In this document: positions 1 to 8,424 of the stretch, piece after piece | Layout of the letters: every line of letters starts with the position of its first letter | Position numbering within the stretch: the first letter of the stretch is position 1 | Assembly: GCF_018599195.1 (NCBI RefSeq) | Contig: NZ_JAHFVK010000001.1 | Coordinates: forward strand, 1,240,001 to 1,304,000 | Length of the DNA: 64,000 nt | Direction: 5' to 3' | Source: Croceibacterium selenioxidans | GTDB taxonomy: Bacteria > Pseudomonadota > Alphaproteobacteria > Sphingomonadales > Sphingomonadaceae | The notes under the pieces: generated by a model | Seen by the model: the letters and a program-made list of their open reading frames with translations, nothing else | Told to the model about the DNA's origin: nothing | Database searches by the model: none | Position numbers and translations under genes: made by a program

Positions 1-390
1 GGCAATCTCGGCCCGCTCCTCCAGCACCAGATAGCTATCGTCGTCGCGGGTCATCGCCACTCGAATGCCGCCCTCCCGCAATAGCTTGTCCCGCAGCGCG
101 CGGGCCAGACCTAGCGCGATCGCTTTCTCCTGCAGGCCTTCCGCACTAGCGCCCGGATCATGACCACCGTGGCCGGCATCGATCACGACCAGGGGTCGGC
201 TGGCGTCCTCAGGGCCGAGTATCTCCGGCAAGCCTACGGCACCACCCGGCTCAGGCAGGATCATGCGCACGACGTAGTTGCGCCCCAAGAGAGGCGCTTT
301 CATGCCGAGTAACGCGCCCACGCCAAGCAGCCCGGCCAGCACGAGAAGCGGGGCGATGAAGATCAACGCTATCTGCAGGCGATGTGACAT
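1..390 (-). CDS. N-acetylmuramoyl-L-alanine amidase (Amidase_3 family), C-terminus cut by window edge
   Basis: Only the first 130 codons lie in the window; the rest runs off the left edge. The start is the ATG read from 390. Residues 8-30 form one hydrophobic segment, a signal anchor or signal peptide. The motif VVIDAGHGGHDPGA follows at about residues 67-80 and MTRDDD near 113; these are the zinc-binding His region and a conserved motif of AmiA/B/C-type zinc amidases, which cut the bond between MurNAc and the stem peptide in the periplasm during cell separation. It is divergent from rne, an arrangement often seen in Sphingomonadales. Family assignment is strong; the substrate-binding second half is not visible. 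Confidence 0.88.
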   Translation of the reverse strand, partial: MSHRLQIALIFIAPLLVLAGLLGVGALLGMKAPLLGRNYVVRMILPEPGGAVGLPEILGPEDASRPLVVIDAGHGGHDPGASAEGLQEKAIALGLARALRDKLLREGGIRVAMTRDDDSYLVLEERAEIA

Positions 391-855
391 TCCCGAAGCC
401 GTCGTTAGTCAAACCCTGATTCCGAGAACAGGGAAATTTGCGCGAGCGCGCAATAAGGTTGCCGAGCCTTTCCCCCAATGCTAGCAAACGTGAGACCGGG
501 AGCTGAGCCTTCCGGCCACGCCGGTCCGCCGTTCTGCGGTCTCGGCAATGCCTACAGGTTGATGCCATAATGAGAAGCAAGAGCCATATTGCCAGTCCGC
601 AGCCGCAAGGTTGCGCCATGGCGGTCGCTCTGGCGCAGCCAATACCCCCGCGCCTTCGCATTTCGGCAGACACGTTCGACAGCGCCCCCCGCAACATTGC
701 ACGCAAGTTGGCTAAGGGCGCCAATCCTATCTCCGTCCAAGTAACCGGTTATCGTCCGGCAAGTGACGGAATTCACACAGATCGGCGCGCTTCGGCCCAT
801 GCCATTCCCAGCGGGACTATGGACATGGCAGCCGGGCGCGCCTGGAGACTATTTA
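391..855. other. Long intergenic region between amidase and rne
   Basis: This 465-bp stretch separates two divergent genes and holds no reading frame I can support. It must carry both promoters, and most of it may be the rne leader; long leaders that mediate autoregulation are known for rne in other proteobacteria (established for E. coli, inferred here). Visible structure: an inverted repeat at 438-453 (TTGCGCG, AG, CGCGCAA), a CCGGC/GCCGG hairpin in 513-530, and a 10-bp palindrome TAACCGGTTA at 742-751. No convincing -35/-10 pair was identified. Confidence 0.5.
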
Positions 856-3531
856 ATGGCAACGCGCATGCTGATCGATGCGCGCCACCCGGAAGAAACG
901 CGGGTGGCGGTGCTCAAAGGAAACCGGATTGAAGAATTCGATTTCGAATCTGCCGAACACAAGCAGATCAAAGGTAACATCTATCTAGCCAAGGTTACTC
1001 GCGTAGAGCCGTCTCTACAGGCGGCCTTTGTGGATTTCGGCGGAAATCGCCACGGGTTCCTCGCTTTCAGCGAGATCCACCCCGACTACTATCAAATTCC
1101 CCACGCGGACCGGGAAGCTCTGCTGGCGGAAGAACGCGCCCATGCGGAAGAAGAGGCTGCTCTTCGTGCCGACGAGGACGAGTTCGACGATGAGGCCGAA
1201 GGTGACGACCGCGATCTCGAACACTCGCATGTCGAGGAAATCGACACGAGCGAGAAGGACGATGTCGCGACGATCGAAGACGGGCACCTCGAAAACGGCG
1301 ATAACGACGTCGACGAAGACTCTGACGATGCCGCCCGTTACGAAGGCGATGACGAGAGATCCGATGGCGATGCCCAGCGCGGTCGCCGGGGGCGTGGCCG
1401 CCGTCAGGGACGCTCGCGCGCCAAAGAAATGGACGAGTTGCGGGCCAAGCGCCAGGCGCTGCGCCGTCGCTACAAGATCCAGGACGTGATCCAGCGCCGC
1501 CAGGTCCTGCTGGTTCAGGTGGTCAAGGAAGAACGTGGCAACAAGGGTGCAGCCCTCACCACTTACCTCAGCCTCGCTGGCCGCTATTGCGTGCTCATGC
1601 CCAATTCGGGCCACGGCGGCGGCATCAGCCGCAAGATCTCGAGCGCGGCTGATCGCAAGCGCCTGAAACAGATCGTGGGCGAACTCAGCCTGCCCAAGTC
1701 CATGGGCCTGATCGTCCGTACCGCGGGCCTGCAGCGCACGAAGACCGAGATCAAGCGCGACTTCGACTACCTTGCGCGCCTGTGGGACGAGATTCGCGAG
1801 AAGACTCTCGCCTCAAGCGCGCCGATGATGATCCATTCGGACTCAGACCTGGTGAAGCGGGCGATCCGCGACATCTATAACAAGGAGATCGAGGAAGTCG
1901 TCGTCGAGGGCGAAGGCGGCTATCGCGCGGCCAAGGAGTTCATGAAGCTGCTGATGCCGAGCCATGCCCGGCGCGTGAAGCAGTACGCCGACCCTGTCCC
2001 GCTATTCCAGCGTTACGGAGCGGAAGATCAGCTTTCGGCCATGTACGATCCGGTCGTGCAGCTGAAGAGCGGCGGCTACCTCGTGATCAACCCGACCGAG
2101 GCGTTGGTATCGATCGACATCAACTCCGGCCGCTCCACCAAGGAGCACGGGATCGAAGCGACCGCGCTTAACACCAACCTCGAGGCCGCGCGCGAGATCG
2201 CCCGCCAGCTGCGCCTGCGTGATATGGCTGGCCTCGTGGTCATCGACTTCATCGACATGGAGTACGGATCGAACATCCGTAAGGTCGAGAAGGCGATGAA
2301 GGAGGCGCTGAAGAACGACCGTGCCCGCATCCAGGTCGGCCGCATTTCGGGCTTCGGCTTGATGGAGATGAGCCGCCAGCGCCTGCGCACCGGCGTGCTC
2401 GAAGCCACTACGCGGGCCTGCCCGCACTGCGACGGCACCGGCCTCGTTCGTACCGCTTCGAGCGCCGGCCTCTCGGCCCTGCGCCTGATCGAGGACGAAG
2501 CGGCCAAGGGCAAGGGCACCACGATCTCGCTCTTCGCTTCGACCGAAGCGGCGATCTACCTGCTCAACGCCAAGCGCGCCGATCTTGCCGAGATCGAAGA
2601 GCGCTACGGCGTAACGGTGGAAGTCATTCCCGAGGGCGAGGACGAAGGCGCCAAGATGCGGGTCGGCAGTTCCGGCCCGCGCCCGACGACAGTGCCTCGT
2701 TTCGAGCCGATCGTCGAGGAGCCGGACGACAGCCTACCTGAAGAATACGAAGAAGAAGACGAGGAAGCTTTCGAAGCTCGCCCCGAACGCGATTCGGATG
2801 GTGAAGGTCGCGGCAAGCGCCGCCGGCGTCGCCGTGGCGGACGCGGACGCAGCCGTCTCGACGATCGCCAGGCGGAAGGTGAGGAGCAGCAGCCCGACAC
2901 CGAGGGCGAGGAAGCCGGCGAGGAAAGCCAGCATCCGGTCGACGAAGGTACACCCGACGGAGAGGATCGTCCCCGCAAGCGTCGTCGTCGCGGTGGCCGT
3001 CGCCGGCGCCGTGGCGGTGATGGCGAGGCTGGGACCGAGGCCGAGGGCGAAGCTGCCGAGGGCGAAGTAACGGAAACGGAAGAGGTTGCAGCCGTAACCG
3101 AGGCGCTTCCGGCCGAAACTACGGCGGAAGAGATCGAAGCCCCGGCTCCCAAGCCGCGTGGACGCCGCCGGAAAGCCGAGCCCAAGGCGGAGGACGTGGA
3201 AGCCTTGGCTGAAGCGCCAGTGGAAGCCGCCGAGGAACCGGCGCCCAAGCCCAAGCGCACGCGCCGCAAGAAGGTCGACGCTGAAGCCCAGGCCGACGTC
3301 GAGGCCGCTCCTGCGGAGATCGCCGAAGTGGCACCGGAACCGGTCGCGGAGGAGCCTGCTAAGCCCAAGCGCACACGCCGCAAGAAAGCCGAACCTACCG
3401 CCGAGGCGGAAGCGACTGCCGAACCGGCTCCGGCCCCTGAGGCGGCCAACGACGCGAACGGCGGTGAAGCGGAAGCAGAAGCCACCGGAACGCCGCGTCG
3501 CGGGTGGTGGCAGCGCACTTTTGGGGAATAG
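856..3531 (+). CDS. rne: Ribonuclease E/G family endoribonuclease
   Basis: Essential endonuclease for mRNA decay and rRNA/tRNA maturation. I use ATG 856 (protein begins MATRMLIDARHPEE), with GGAG about 8 nt upstream, rather than upstream in-frame starts; this gives 891 aa. The S1 domain begins near residue 35 and is split by an acidic/basic insertion of about 110 residues, typical of alphaproteobacterial RNase E. Catalytic Asp residues lie in VSIDINSGR and FIDMEYG. The zinc-link CPHCDGTG follows near residue 520. The last 260 residues are low-complexity: acidic runs alternating with Arg/Lys patches, including three related blocks (KPRGRRRK and two KPKRTRRKK). This looks like an RNA-binding/degradosome scaffold. 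A stem-loop follows the stop. Confidence 0.95.
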   Translation: MATRMLIDARHPEETRVAVLKGNRIEEFDFESAEHKQIKGNIYLAKVTRVEPSLQAAFVDFGGNRHGFLAFSEIHPDYYQIPHADREALLAEERAHAEEEAALRADEDEFDDEAEGDDRDLEHSHVEEIDTSEKDDVATIEDGHLENGDNDVDEDSDDAARYEGDDERSDGDAQRGRRGRGRRQGRSRAKEMDELRAKRQALRRRYKIQDVIQRRQVLLVQVVKEERGNKGAALTTYLSLAGRYCVLMPNSGHGGGISRKISSAADRKRLKQIVGELSLPKSMGLIVRTAGLQRTKTEIKRDFDYLARLWDEIREKTLASSAPMMIHSDSDLVKRAIRDIYNKEIEEVVVEGEGGYRAAKEFMKLLMPSHARRVKQYADPVPLFQRYGAEDQLSAMYDPVVQLKSGGYLVINPTEALVSIDINSGRSTKEHGIEATALNTNLEAAREIARQLRLRDMAGLVVIDFIDMEYGSNIRKVEKAMKEALKNDRARIQVGRISGFGLMEMSRQRLRTGVLEATTRACPHCDGTGLVRTASSAGLSALRLIEDEAAKGKGTTISLFASTEAAIYLLNAKRADLAEIEERYGVTVEVIPEGEDEGAKMRVGSSGPRPTTVPRFEPIVEEPDDSLPEEYEEEDEEAFEARPERDSDGEGRGKRRRRRRGGRGRSRLDDRQAEGEEQQPDTEGEEAGEESQHPVDEGTPDGEDRPRKRRRRGGRRRRRGGDGEAGTEAEGEAAEGEVTETEEVAAVTEALPAETTAEEIEAPAPKPRGRRRKAEPKAEDVEALAEAPVEAAEEPAPKPKRTRRKKVDAEAQADVEAAPAEIAEVAPEPVAEEPAKPKRTRRKKAEPTAEAEATAEPAPAPEAANDANGGEAEAEATGTPRRGWWQRTFGE

Positions 3532-3542
3532 CCCTTAAGGAT

Positions 3543-3590
3543 CGCAGGCGCTGCTCGGCCGACTAGTCGGTCAGCCGGGCGGCGCCTGCG
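3543..3590 (+). terminator. Nested inverted repeat after rne, possible terminator
   Basis: Outer arms CGCAGGCGC (3543-3551) and GCGCCTGCG (3582-3590) enclose a separate 12-bp perfect palindrome CCGACTAGTCGG (3559-3570). It starts 12 bp after the rne stop. There is no T-run, so intrinsic termination is uncertain; it could be a 3' stabilising structure or a binding site. Confidence 0.4.
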
Positions 3591-3617
3591 GCGCACTGCT
3601 GGAAACAGCGCTCAAAA

Positions 3618-3785
3618 TCAGGCGTGGCCACGCCGGCTCCGCAAAAGTCGCAGTCCGAGCCAGGCAGCCCCTGCCAGCGCCGCAATCCGCAGGGCTCGGC
3701 TGCCGTGCGGACTCTTGCGCTCGTCTACCTGTTTCTGGGCCCAGGTGTGCGGCATGGCGGAATTCGGAATTCTCGACATCGTCAT
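3618..3785 (-). CDS. Hypothetical small membrane-associated protein (55 aa)
   Basis: Not recognised. The reading frame from the ATG at 3785 gives 55 residues beginning MTMSRIPNS. It has a hydrophilic N-terminal half and one hydrophobic stretch (ALRIAALAGAAWLGLRLL) near residues 30-47, followed by a basic tail, so it could be a single-pass membrane protein with the C-terminus in the cytoplasm. GGG lies about 5 bp upstream of the start. It sits between convergent-facing rne and the start of sdhB. A longer frame on the same strand (to 3899) has no better start. Coding status is uncertain because the gene is short and could be chance. Confidence 0.4.
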   Translation of the reverse strand: MTMSRIPNSAMPHTWAQKQVDERKSPHGSRALRIAALAGAAWLGLRLLRSRRGHA

Positions 3786-3937
3786 GCATCCCTTTGTGGT
3801 CCAGGCGTCAACGAGGTCCTTCCCACATCGGTTCCGGCAAGGGGCAGTGTGCATTCCTTGCAACAGCTGTTTCGCCCCAAGCGCTTGCCCTGCCCGCAAC
3901 AGCGGCTAGATAGGCCGCGACGCAGCAGGATTTCCCG

Positions 3938-4720
3938 ATGGCCACCTTCACGCTTCCGACAAACAGCAAGATCACCGGCAAAGGCCGCGACCACAAAGCC
4001 CCGGGCGCGGCTCGTGTGCGCAAGTTCAAGATCTATCGGTGGGATCCCGAAAGCGGTGAGAATCCCCGCTACGATACCTTCGAGATCGACCTCGACCAAT
4101 GTGGCCCCATGGTCCTCGACGCGCTGATCAAGATAAAGAACGAGATTGACCCCACGCTGACCTTCCGTCGCTCTTGCCGCGAGGGGATCTGCGGATCCTG
4201 TTCCATGAACATGAACGGCCGCAACGGCCTCGCCTGCACTACTTCGATGGAAGATCTCTCTGGCGAAATCCGCGTCACTCCGCTGCCTCACATGGAAGTG
4301 GTGAAGGACCTCGTCCCCGACTTCAGCCAGTTCTACGCTCAATATGCATCGATCCGCCCATGGCTGCAGACCGTCTCGACCACTCCAAGTGGGAAGGAAC
4401 GCCTGCAAAGCCCTGAAGAGCGAGAAAAACTCGACGGGCTTTACGAGTGCATTCTCTGCGCCTGTTGCTCGACCGCTTGCCCGAGTTACTGGTGGAATTC
4501 GGACGTGTTCCTCGGCCCCGCTATCCTGCTCCAGGCCTATCGCTGGTTGGCCGACAGCCGCGACGAGATGACGGGTGAGCGCCTCGACGCGCTGGAGGAT
4601 CCGTTCCGCCTCTACCGCTGCCACACGATCATGAATTGCGCCAACGTCTGCCCCAAGGGCCTCAACCCTGCCAAGGCGATTGCCGAAACCAAGAAGATGC
4701 TGGCGGAGCGGCACGCCTGA
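3938..4720 (+). CDS. sdhB: Succinate dehydrogenase iron-sulfur subunit
   Basis: 260 aa, full length for SdhB. It carries electrons from the FAD of SdhA to ubiquinone at the inner membrane (TCA cycle and complex II). Cluster ligands are all visible: the [2Fe-2S] set in [21 protein letters not shown] (about residues 74-94), the [4Fe-4S] set [12 protein letters not shown] (about 170-181) and the [3Fe-4S] set [14 protein letters not shown] (about 228-241). AGGA lies about 8 nt before the ATG. The other sdh subunits are not downstream; sdhCDA are presumably upstream elsewhere or at another locus. The stop codon touches the likely start of zapE. Confidence 0.96.
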   Translation: MATFTLPTNSKITGKGRDHKAPGAARVRKFKIYRWDPESGENPRYDTFEIDLDQCGPMVLDALIKIKNEIDPTLTFRRSCREGICGSCSMNMNGRNGLACTTSMEDLSGEIRVTPLPHMEVVKDLVPDFSQFYAQYASIRPWLQTVSTTPSGKERLQSPEEREKLDGLYECILCACCSTACPSYWWNSDVFLGPAILLQAYRWLADSRDEMTGERLDALEDPFRLYRCHTIMNCANVCPKGLNPAKAIAETKKMLAERHA

Positions 4721-5826
4721 GCGGACTGCTTGAACGTTATCGCGCGCTCGTAGCTGCGGGCGAACTTCGGCCGGATCCCGCACAAAAGGCTGCGGCCGAA
4801 CGGCTGGAGGCGCTGCAGCACGCCCTTGAGGCGGTGCAACGCGGCGGCTTGCTCGGCCGGCTGTTTGGCCGGCCGAACCAAGCGAAGGGCCTTTACCTCT
4901 GGGGCGGCGTGGGTCGCGGGAAGTCCATGCTGATGGACTTGTTCCACGAAACCCTGGAGATCGAGGATAAGCGACGAGTTCACTTCCACGCCTTCATGAT
5001 CGAGGTCCACCAGCGCTTGCGCGAAGCGCGGAAGGCCGAAAGCGGCGATCCAATTCCGCAAGTCGCGGAAGCGCTGGCACGGGACCTGCGCTGCCTCGCT
5101 TTCGACGAGATGGTCGTCAACAACAGCGCCGACGCGATGATCATGAGCCGCCTGTTCCGAGCCCTGATCTGTGACAAGGGCGTCACAGTGGTCACGACCT
5201 CGAACCGCCCTCCCCGGGACCTCTACAAGGACGGCCTCAACCGCGAACATTTCCTGCCCTTCATTTCCCTGATTGAGCAGCAGCTCGACGTGATTGAGCT
5301 CAATGGGCCCGTCGACTATCGGCTCGAGCGCCTCGGTGGGATGGCCACTTGGTATTCTCCGGCCGACGGGCACGCCACCGCGCATTTGCGGGAAGCCTTC
5401 TTTCGACTGACCGACTATCCACCCGAAGATGCGGAGCACGTGCCCTCGGCCGAACTCGACGTTGGCGGGGGAAGGACGCTTCGAGTCCCAAAGAGCCTCA
5501 AGGGCGTCGCCGTGTTCAGCTTCAAGCGATTGTGCGGGGAAGCCCGCGGGGCGGCGGACTACCTAGCTGTGGCGAGGACCTATCACACGGTGATCGTGGT
5601 CGGCATCCCGATCATGGGTCCGGAAATGCGCAACGAAGCCGCGCGCTTCGTCACGCTGATCGACGCGCTCTACGAGAACAAGGTCAAGCTGCTCGCTTCG
5701 GCAGCGGCCAAACCCGAGGCGCTATATCCGACCGGGGACGGACGCTTCGAATTCGATCGGACGGTGAGCCGGCTCATGGAAATGCAGAGTGCCGACTATA
5801 TGGCCGAAGGCCACGGCGAGGTATAG
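4717..5826 (+). CDS. zapE: Cell division protein ZapE (AFG1-like AAA ATPase)
   Basis: AAA+ ATPase of the ZapE/AFG1 family; in E. coli ZapE associates with FtsZ under stress, and mitochondrial AFG1 is linked to respiratory complex quality control, which fits its place right behind sdhB. Walker [13 protein letters not shown] and Walker B LAFDEM are clear. The start is unusual: the conserved N-terminus ([16 protein letters not shown]) has no ATG, GTG or TTG before it. I place the start at CTG 4717, which overlaps the sdhB stop (CTGA) and has GGAG 9 nt upstream; the nearest canonical start is TTG 4636, deep inside sdhB. 369 aa with the CTG start. Function is firm, start is inferred. Confidence 0.88.
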   Translation: MSGLLERYRALVAAGELRPDPAQKAAAERLEALQHALEAVQRGGLLGRLFGRPNQAKGLYLWGGVGRGKSMLMDLFHETLEIEDKRRVHFHAFMIEVHQRLREARKAESGDPIPQVAEALARDLRCLAFDEMVVNNSADAMIMSRLFRALICDKGVTVVTTSNRPPRDLYKDGLNREHFLPFISLIEQQLDVIELNGPVDYRLERLGGMATWYSPADGHATAHLREAFFRLTDYPPEDAEHVPSAELDVGGGRTLRVPKSLKGVAVFSFKRLCGEARGAADYLAVARTYHTVIVVGIPIMGPEMRNEAARFVTLIDALYENKVKLLASAAAKPEALYPTGDGRFEFDRTVSRLMEMQSADYMAEGHGEV

Positions 5827-5843
5827 GCTCCCGCAAGACATTT

Positions 5844-6179
5844 GTGGGGGAGATTGAAGGGCTTGTCGTAACTACCGAGAATGTCGCGGGTCATCGCACC
5901 GTAGAGACGATCGGCCAAGTGTTTGGCGTGGTCGTCCGCAGTCGCGGCCTTAGCGGAAACGTCGTCGCCGGATTGCGCTCGCTCGTCGGCGGCGAGATCA
6001 AGGAATACACCGCGCTGGTCGAGGACACTCGGCGTCATGCCATTGACCGGCTGGTCATGAATGCTCAGCTCATGGGGGCTGACGCGGTGGTCATGATGCG
6101 CTTCGATTCAGGATCGATTGGTCAAACAATGAACGAGGTGGTGGCCTACGGTACCGCTGTGAAGCTGGCGCCAGCATGA
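5844..6179 (+). CDS. YbjQ/UPF0145 family heavy-metal-binding domain protein
   Basis: 111 aa from GTG 5844. The pattern (two N-terminal beta strands ending VTTENVAG, central VVAGLRSLVGGEIKEY, then ALVEDTRRHAIDRLVMNAQLMGADAVVMMRFD and C-terminal VVAYGTAVKL) matches the YbjQ family (old DUF74), which forms pentameric rings. Its biochemical role is unknown despite the family name. The start lies 17 bp after the zapE stop, so it is probably in the same transcript. Its stop overlaps the next start (ATGA), suggesting translational coupling. Confidence 0.85.
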   Translation: MGEIEGLVVTTENVAGHRTVETIGQVFGVVVRSRGLSGNVVAGLRSLVGGEIKEYTALVEDTRRHAIDRLVMNAQLMGADAVVMMRFDSGSIGQTMNEVVAYGTAVKLAPA

Positions 6180-6493
6180 GCCCCACCGCTCGCCTCGTCG
6201 CGTTCGTCCTGGGAGCACTGGCTGTTGCTGGTGGAACTCTCATGACGATGTTGGCTGGCGGCGGGGCTGGGCTCTGGTTGCTAATCACCGGTGCAATCGT
6301 GATAGCCAGCCTGGCTCTCGAGGGCCGTTACGGGCGGCCCGGGGCGCCGACCGATGTACCGCCCTCGGCATGGCAACTGACCAACGAGCGCTTTGTCGAC
6401 GATGAGACCGGCCAATTGCTCGAAGTCTGGATCGATCCTCTGACGGGAGAGCGTCGTTATGAGCCGGTCAGCGCCGATCCTCGCCTGCCCTGA
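6176..6493 (+). CDS. Hypothetical two-pass membrane protein
   Basis: 105 aa, not assigned to a named family. Two hydrophobic segments (about residues 7-27 and 32-48) are followed by a hydrophilic C-terminal half containing the tract FVDDETGQLLEVWIDPLTGERRYEP, which reads like a soluble domain. The ATG overlaps the TGA of the YbjQ-family gene by 4 bp, so the two are translationally coupled and probably act together at the membrane. Confidence 0.7.
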   Translation: MSPTARLVAFVLGALAVAGGTLMTMLAGGGAGLWLLITGAIVIASLALEGRYGRPGAPTDVPPSAWQLTNERFVDDETGQLLEVWIDPLTGERRYEPVSADPRLP

Positions 6494-6574
6494 CCAAGGG
6501 CTTGAAACCGGCTTTGATCCCCCCACCTAGCTGACATTCCGGCGATAACTCCCCGCCGAGGTGGATTACCAGGC

Positions 6575-7273
6575 ATGATCGAAATCCGTCCGTTCGCCGA
6601 GCTGGCGCATCGCAACCACGGCTGGCTCGACACTCGCTTTCACTTCAGCTTCGCGGACTATCACGATCCTGAGCGAATGGGCTGGGGGCGCATCCGCGTC
6701 TGGAATGACGACCTGATCGCGCCCAAGAGCGGCTTCCCGCCGCATCCGCACCGCGACATGGAGATCATCACGTTCGTCAGGAACGGAGCAATCACCCACA
6801 AGGACAGCATGGGCAACACCGGCCGAACGGGCGCTGGTGACGTACAGGTCATGAGCGCGGGAACGGGCGTTACCCACGCCGAGTTCAACCTCGAGGACGA
6901 AGATACCTCGCTATTCCAGATCTGGATCATGCCCGACCGTGCGGGAGAAGCTCCCGACTGGGGTCAGCGCGAGTTTCCGCGAGGCGATCGGGCAGGACGC
7001 TGGGAAGTGCTGGCAAGCGGTGATCCGGAGGGTGATGGCTCCCTGCCGATCCGCAGTGACGCGAAAATCCTCGCCGCCACAGTGCCTGCCGGTGAAACCG
7101 TGACTTACGAAGCGTCACCCTGGCGCCACCAATACCTCGTAGCGACCGGGGGGCAGATTCGTATCAACGGTCTCGAAGCCAACCCGCGGGATGGCATCGC
7201 CATTACCGGAGAGGAAGCGATCACCGTCGAAGCGATCGAGGACGTGGAATTGGTCATGGTCGACGCCCGCTGA
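6575..7273 (+). CDS. Pirin family protein (bicupin)
   Basis: 232 aa, close to the length of YhhW-type pirins. N-terminal cupin motifs HPHRDMEIITFV and ITHKDSMGN plus THAEFN supply the His/His/His/Glu metal ligands expected for a mononuclear iron site. Some relatives have quercetin 2,3-dioxygenase activity in vitro; the physiological role is generally unknown. The gene stands alone, 81 bp after the membrane protein gene, and is convergent with the RpfF-like gene 15 bp away. Confidence 0.9.
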   Translation: MIEIRPFAELAHRNHGWLDTRFHFSFADYHDPERMGWGRIRVWNDDLIAPKSGFPPHPHRDMEIITFVRNGAITHKDSMGNTGRTGAGDVQVMSAGTGVTHAEFNLEDEDTSLFQIWIMPDRAGEAPDWGQREFPRGDRAGRWEVLASGDPEGDGSLPIRSDAKILAATVPAGETVTYEASPWRHQYLVATGGQIRINGLEANPRDGIAITGEEAITVEAIEDVELVMVDAR

Positions 7274-7288
7274 GGGGCGAAGACGGCG

Positions 7289-8254
7289 TTAGGCGGCGGC
7301 TTTGTTGCCGACCCGTTGCTGAGCCCGGGTCAGTCGACCCATGACCTTTAGATCTCCATCGGTGAGCTGGAGCGCGGCATCGGCCCAAAGGTCGACAATG
7401 CGCTTCAGCTCCAGGAGATCGATGGGACTGGCCACGCGCATGGCCTTGCGCGCGTTCACGAGGCCCGGATGGCGACGTTCGGATTTCTGAATGAAGTCTT
7501 CGCAGACGGCCACGCCTTCGCCGTCTTCGGCCAGGTAATGGACCACCCCGAGGTCGTACATCTCTTCGGCTGTGTAAGTGCGGTTCGAAAGAATGAGCCG
7601 ATCAGCCATCGCGCTACCAAGCTTGCGTGACAGGATCGCGTGCGCTCCCATCCCAGGGAAGAGTCCGAACAAAATTTCCGGCATGCCGAACGTGGCGCTG
7701 CGTTCGGCAATGATGTGGTCGAACGACAGCAAGGCTTCGAACCCGCCCCCGAGCGCCGCGCCTTGCACAAGGCCAATGGTCAGCATCGGCAGATCGAGCG
7801 CGTTCATGTTGCGATGAAGGATTTCGACGCAGCGATAACCGTAGCGGGCCAGGCCGTCGCGGTCGCGATTGCGGATTAGCCGCTCGAACAGCTCAAGGTC
7901 GCCGCCGAAACAATACACGCCCGGAGCACGGCTGCCGAGGATCAGGTAGCGCAACGGCACCTGACCGGAACCGAAATTCTCAACGATCAGCCGCTGCCAA
8001 TCTTCGAAATCATGCAGCATCGAAGGCGTAAAGCTGGGCCTCCCCTCCGGACGCATGAAAGTCCAGAGCGCAGCGTGATTGCCTTGGTAAAGTACATCGA
8101 GTTCCGACAACTCGAACAGTTGCCGGTCAATACGAAGATGCCTGCTGCTTTCCTGGACAAGACGTTCTTCGCCCGGCCCGAAGCCAATCACACTATCGTC
8201 GGAATCCGACAGGCTTTCGTTCAAACGATCTAGCTGGCTCGACAGCCGATCCAT
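7289..8254 (-). CDS. rpfF: RpfF-like crotonase, probable DSF-family fatty-acid signal synthase
   Basis: 321 aa crotonase-fold protein that resembles Xanthomonas RpfF more than metabolic enoyl-CoA hydratases. RpfF makes cis-2-unsaturated fatty acids (diffusible signal factor) from 3-hydroxyacyl-ACP by dehydration and thioester cleavage. Both catalytic glutamates of RpfF are present with the same spacing: E173 in GGGFEALLSF and E193 in MPEILFGLFPGMGA. The downstream stretch RIVDLWADAAL and the ending KVMGRLTRAQ also match RpfF. The N-terminus is about 30 residues longer than in Xanthomonas. SD GGGGG lies 6 nt before the ATG. It sits just downstream of the exopolysaccharide operon in the same direction; no rpfC/rpfG sensor pair is in the window. 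Function is by similarity recalled, not tested. Confidence 0.75.
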   Translation of the reverse strand: MDRLSSQLDRLNESLSDSDDSVIGFGPGEERLVQESSRHLRIDRQLFELSELDVLYQGNHAALWTFMRPEGRPSFTPSMLHDFEDWQRLIVENFGSGQVPLRYLILGSRAPGVYCFGGDLELFERLIRNRDRDGLARYGYRCVEILHRNMNALDLPMLTIGLVQGAALGGGFEALLSFDHIIAERSATFGMPEILFGLFPGMGAHAILSRKLGSAMADRLILSNRTYTAEEMYDLGVVHYLAEDGEGVAVCEDFIQKSERRHPGLVNARKAMRVASPIDLLELKRIVDLWADAALQLTDGDLKVMGRLTRAQQRVGNKAAA

Positions 8255-8403
8255 AAAATACCCCCATGCAACCCACTGGAGTGCCAGCGCTTTTGTTCGT
8301 TTTAATGTGAGGGGATGCTATCATCACTTGTCTCATTGGCAACGAATTATTTGCCGGATCAGGGGCCGCCCAGTCCATGTTCCTAAAATGGCACATGACG
8401 GAG

Positions 8404-8423
8404 AATACGTAGTCTTACGTATT
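8404..8423. repeat. Perfect inverted repeat between the amidotransferase and rpfF-like genes
   Basis: AATACGTA, GTCT, TACGTATT: 8-bp arms with a 4-nt loop, placed immediately after the amidotransferase stop and about 150 bp upstream of the rpfF-like start. It is AT-rich in a GC-rich locus. It lacks a T-run on the minus strand, so it may be a weak terminator or a protein-binding site. The rest of 8255-8424 shows no gene. Confidence 0.45.
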
Positions 8424-8424
8424 T

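Noticed and set aside
2604-3596. Long Ser/Arg/Ala-rich frame on the minus strand opposite the rne tail
   Set aside because: A shadow of the biased codons of the acidic/basic tail; no fold, no SD and repetitive composition.
8230-8300. Sigma-54-like promoter (TGGCAC and TTGCA on the minus strand) upstream of the rpfF-like gene
   Set aside because: The GG and GC dinucleotides are 16 bp apart in place of the required 12.
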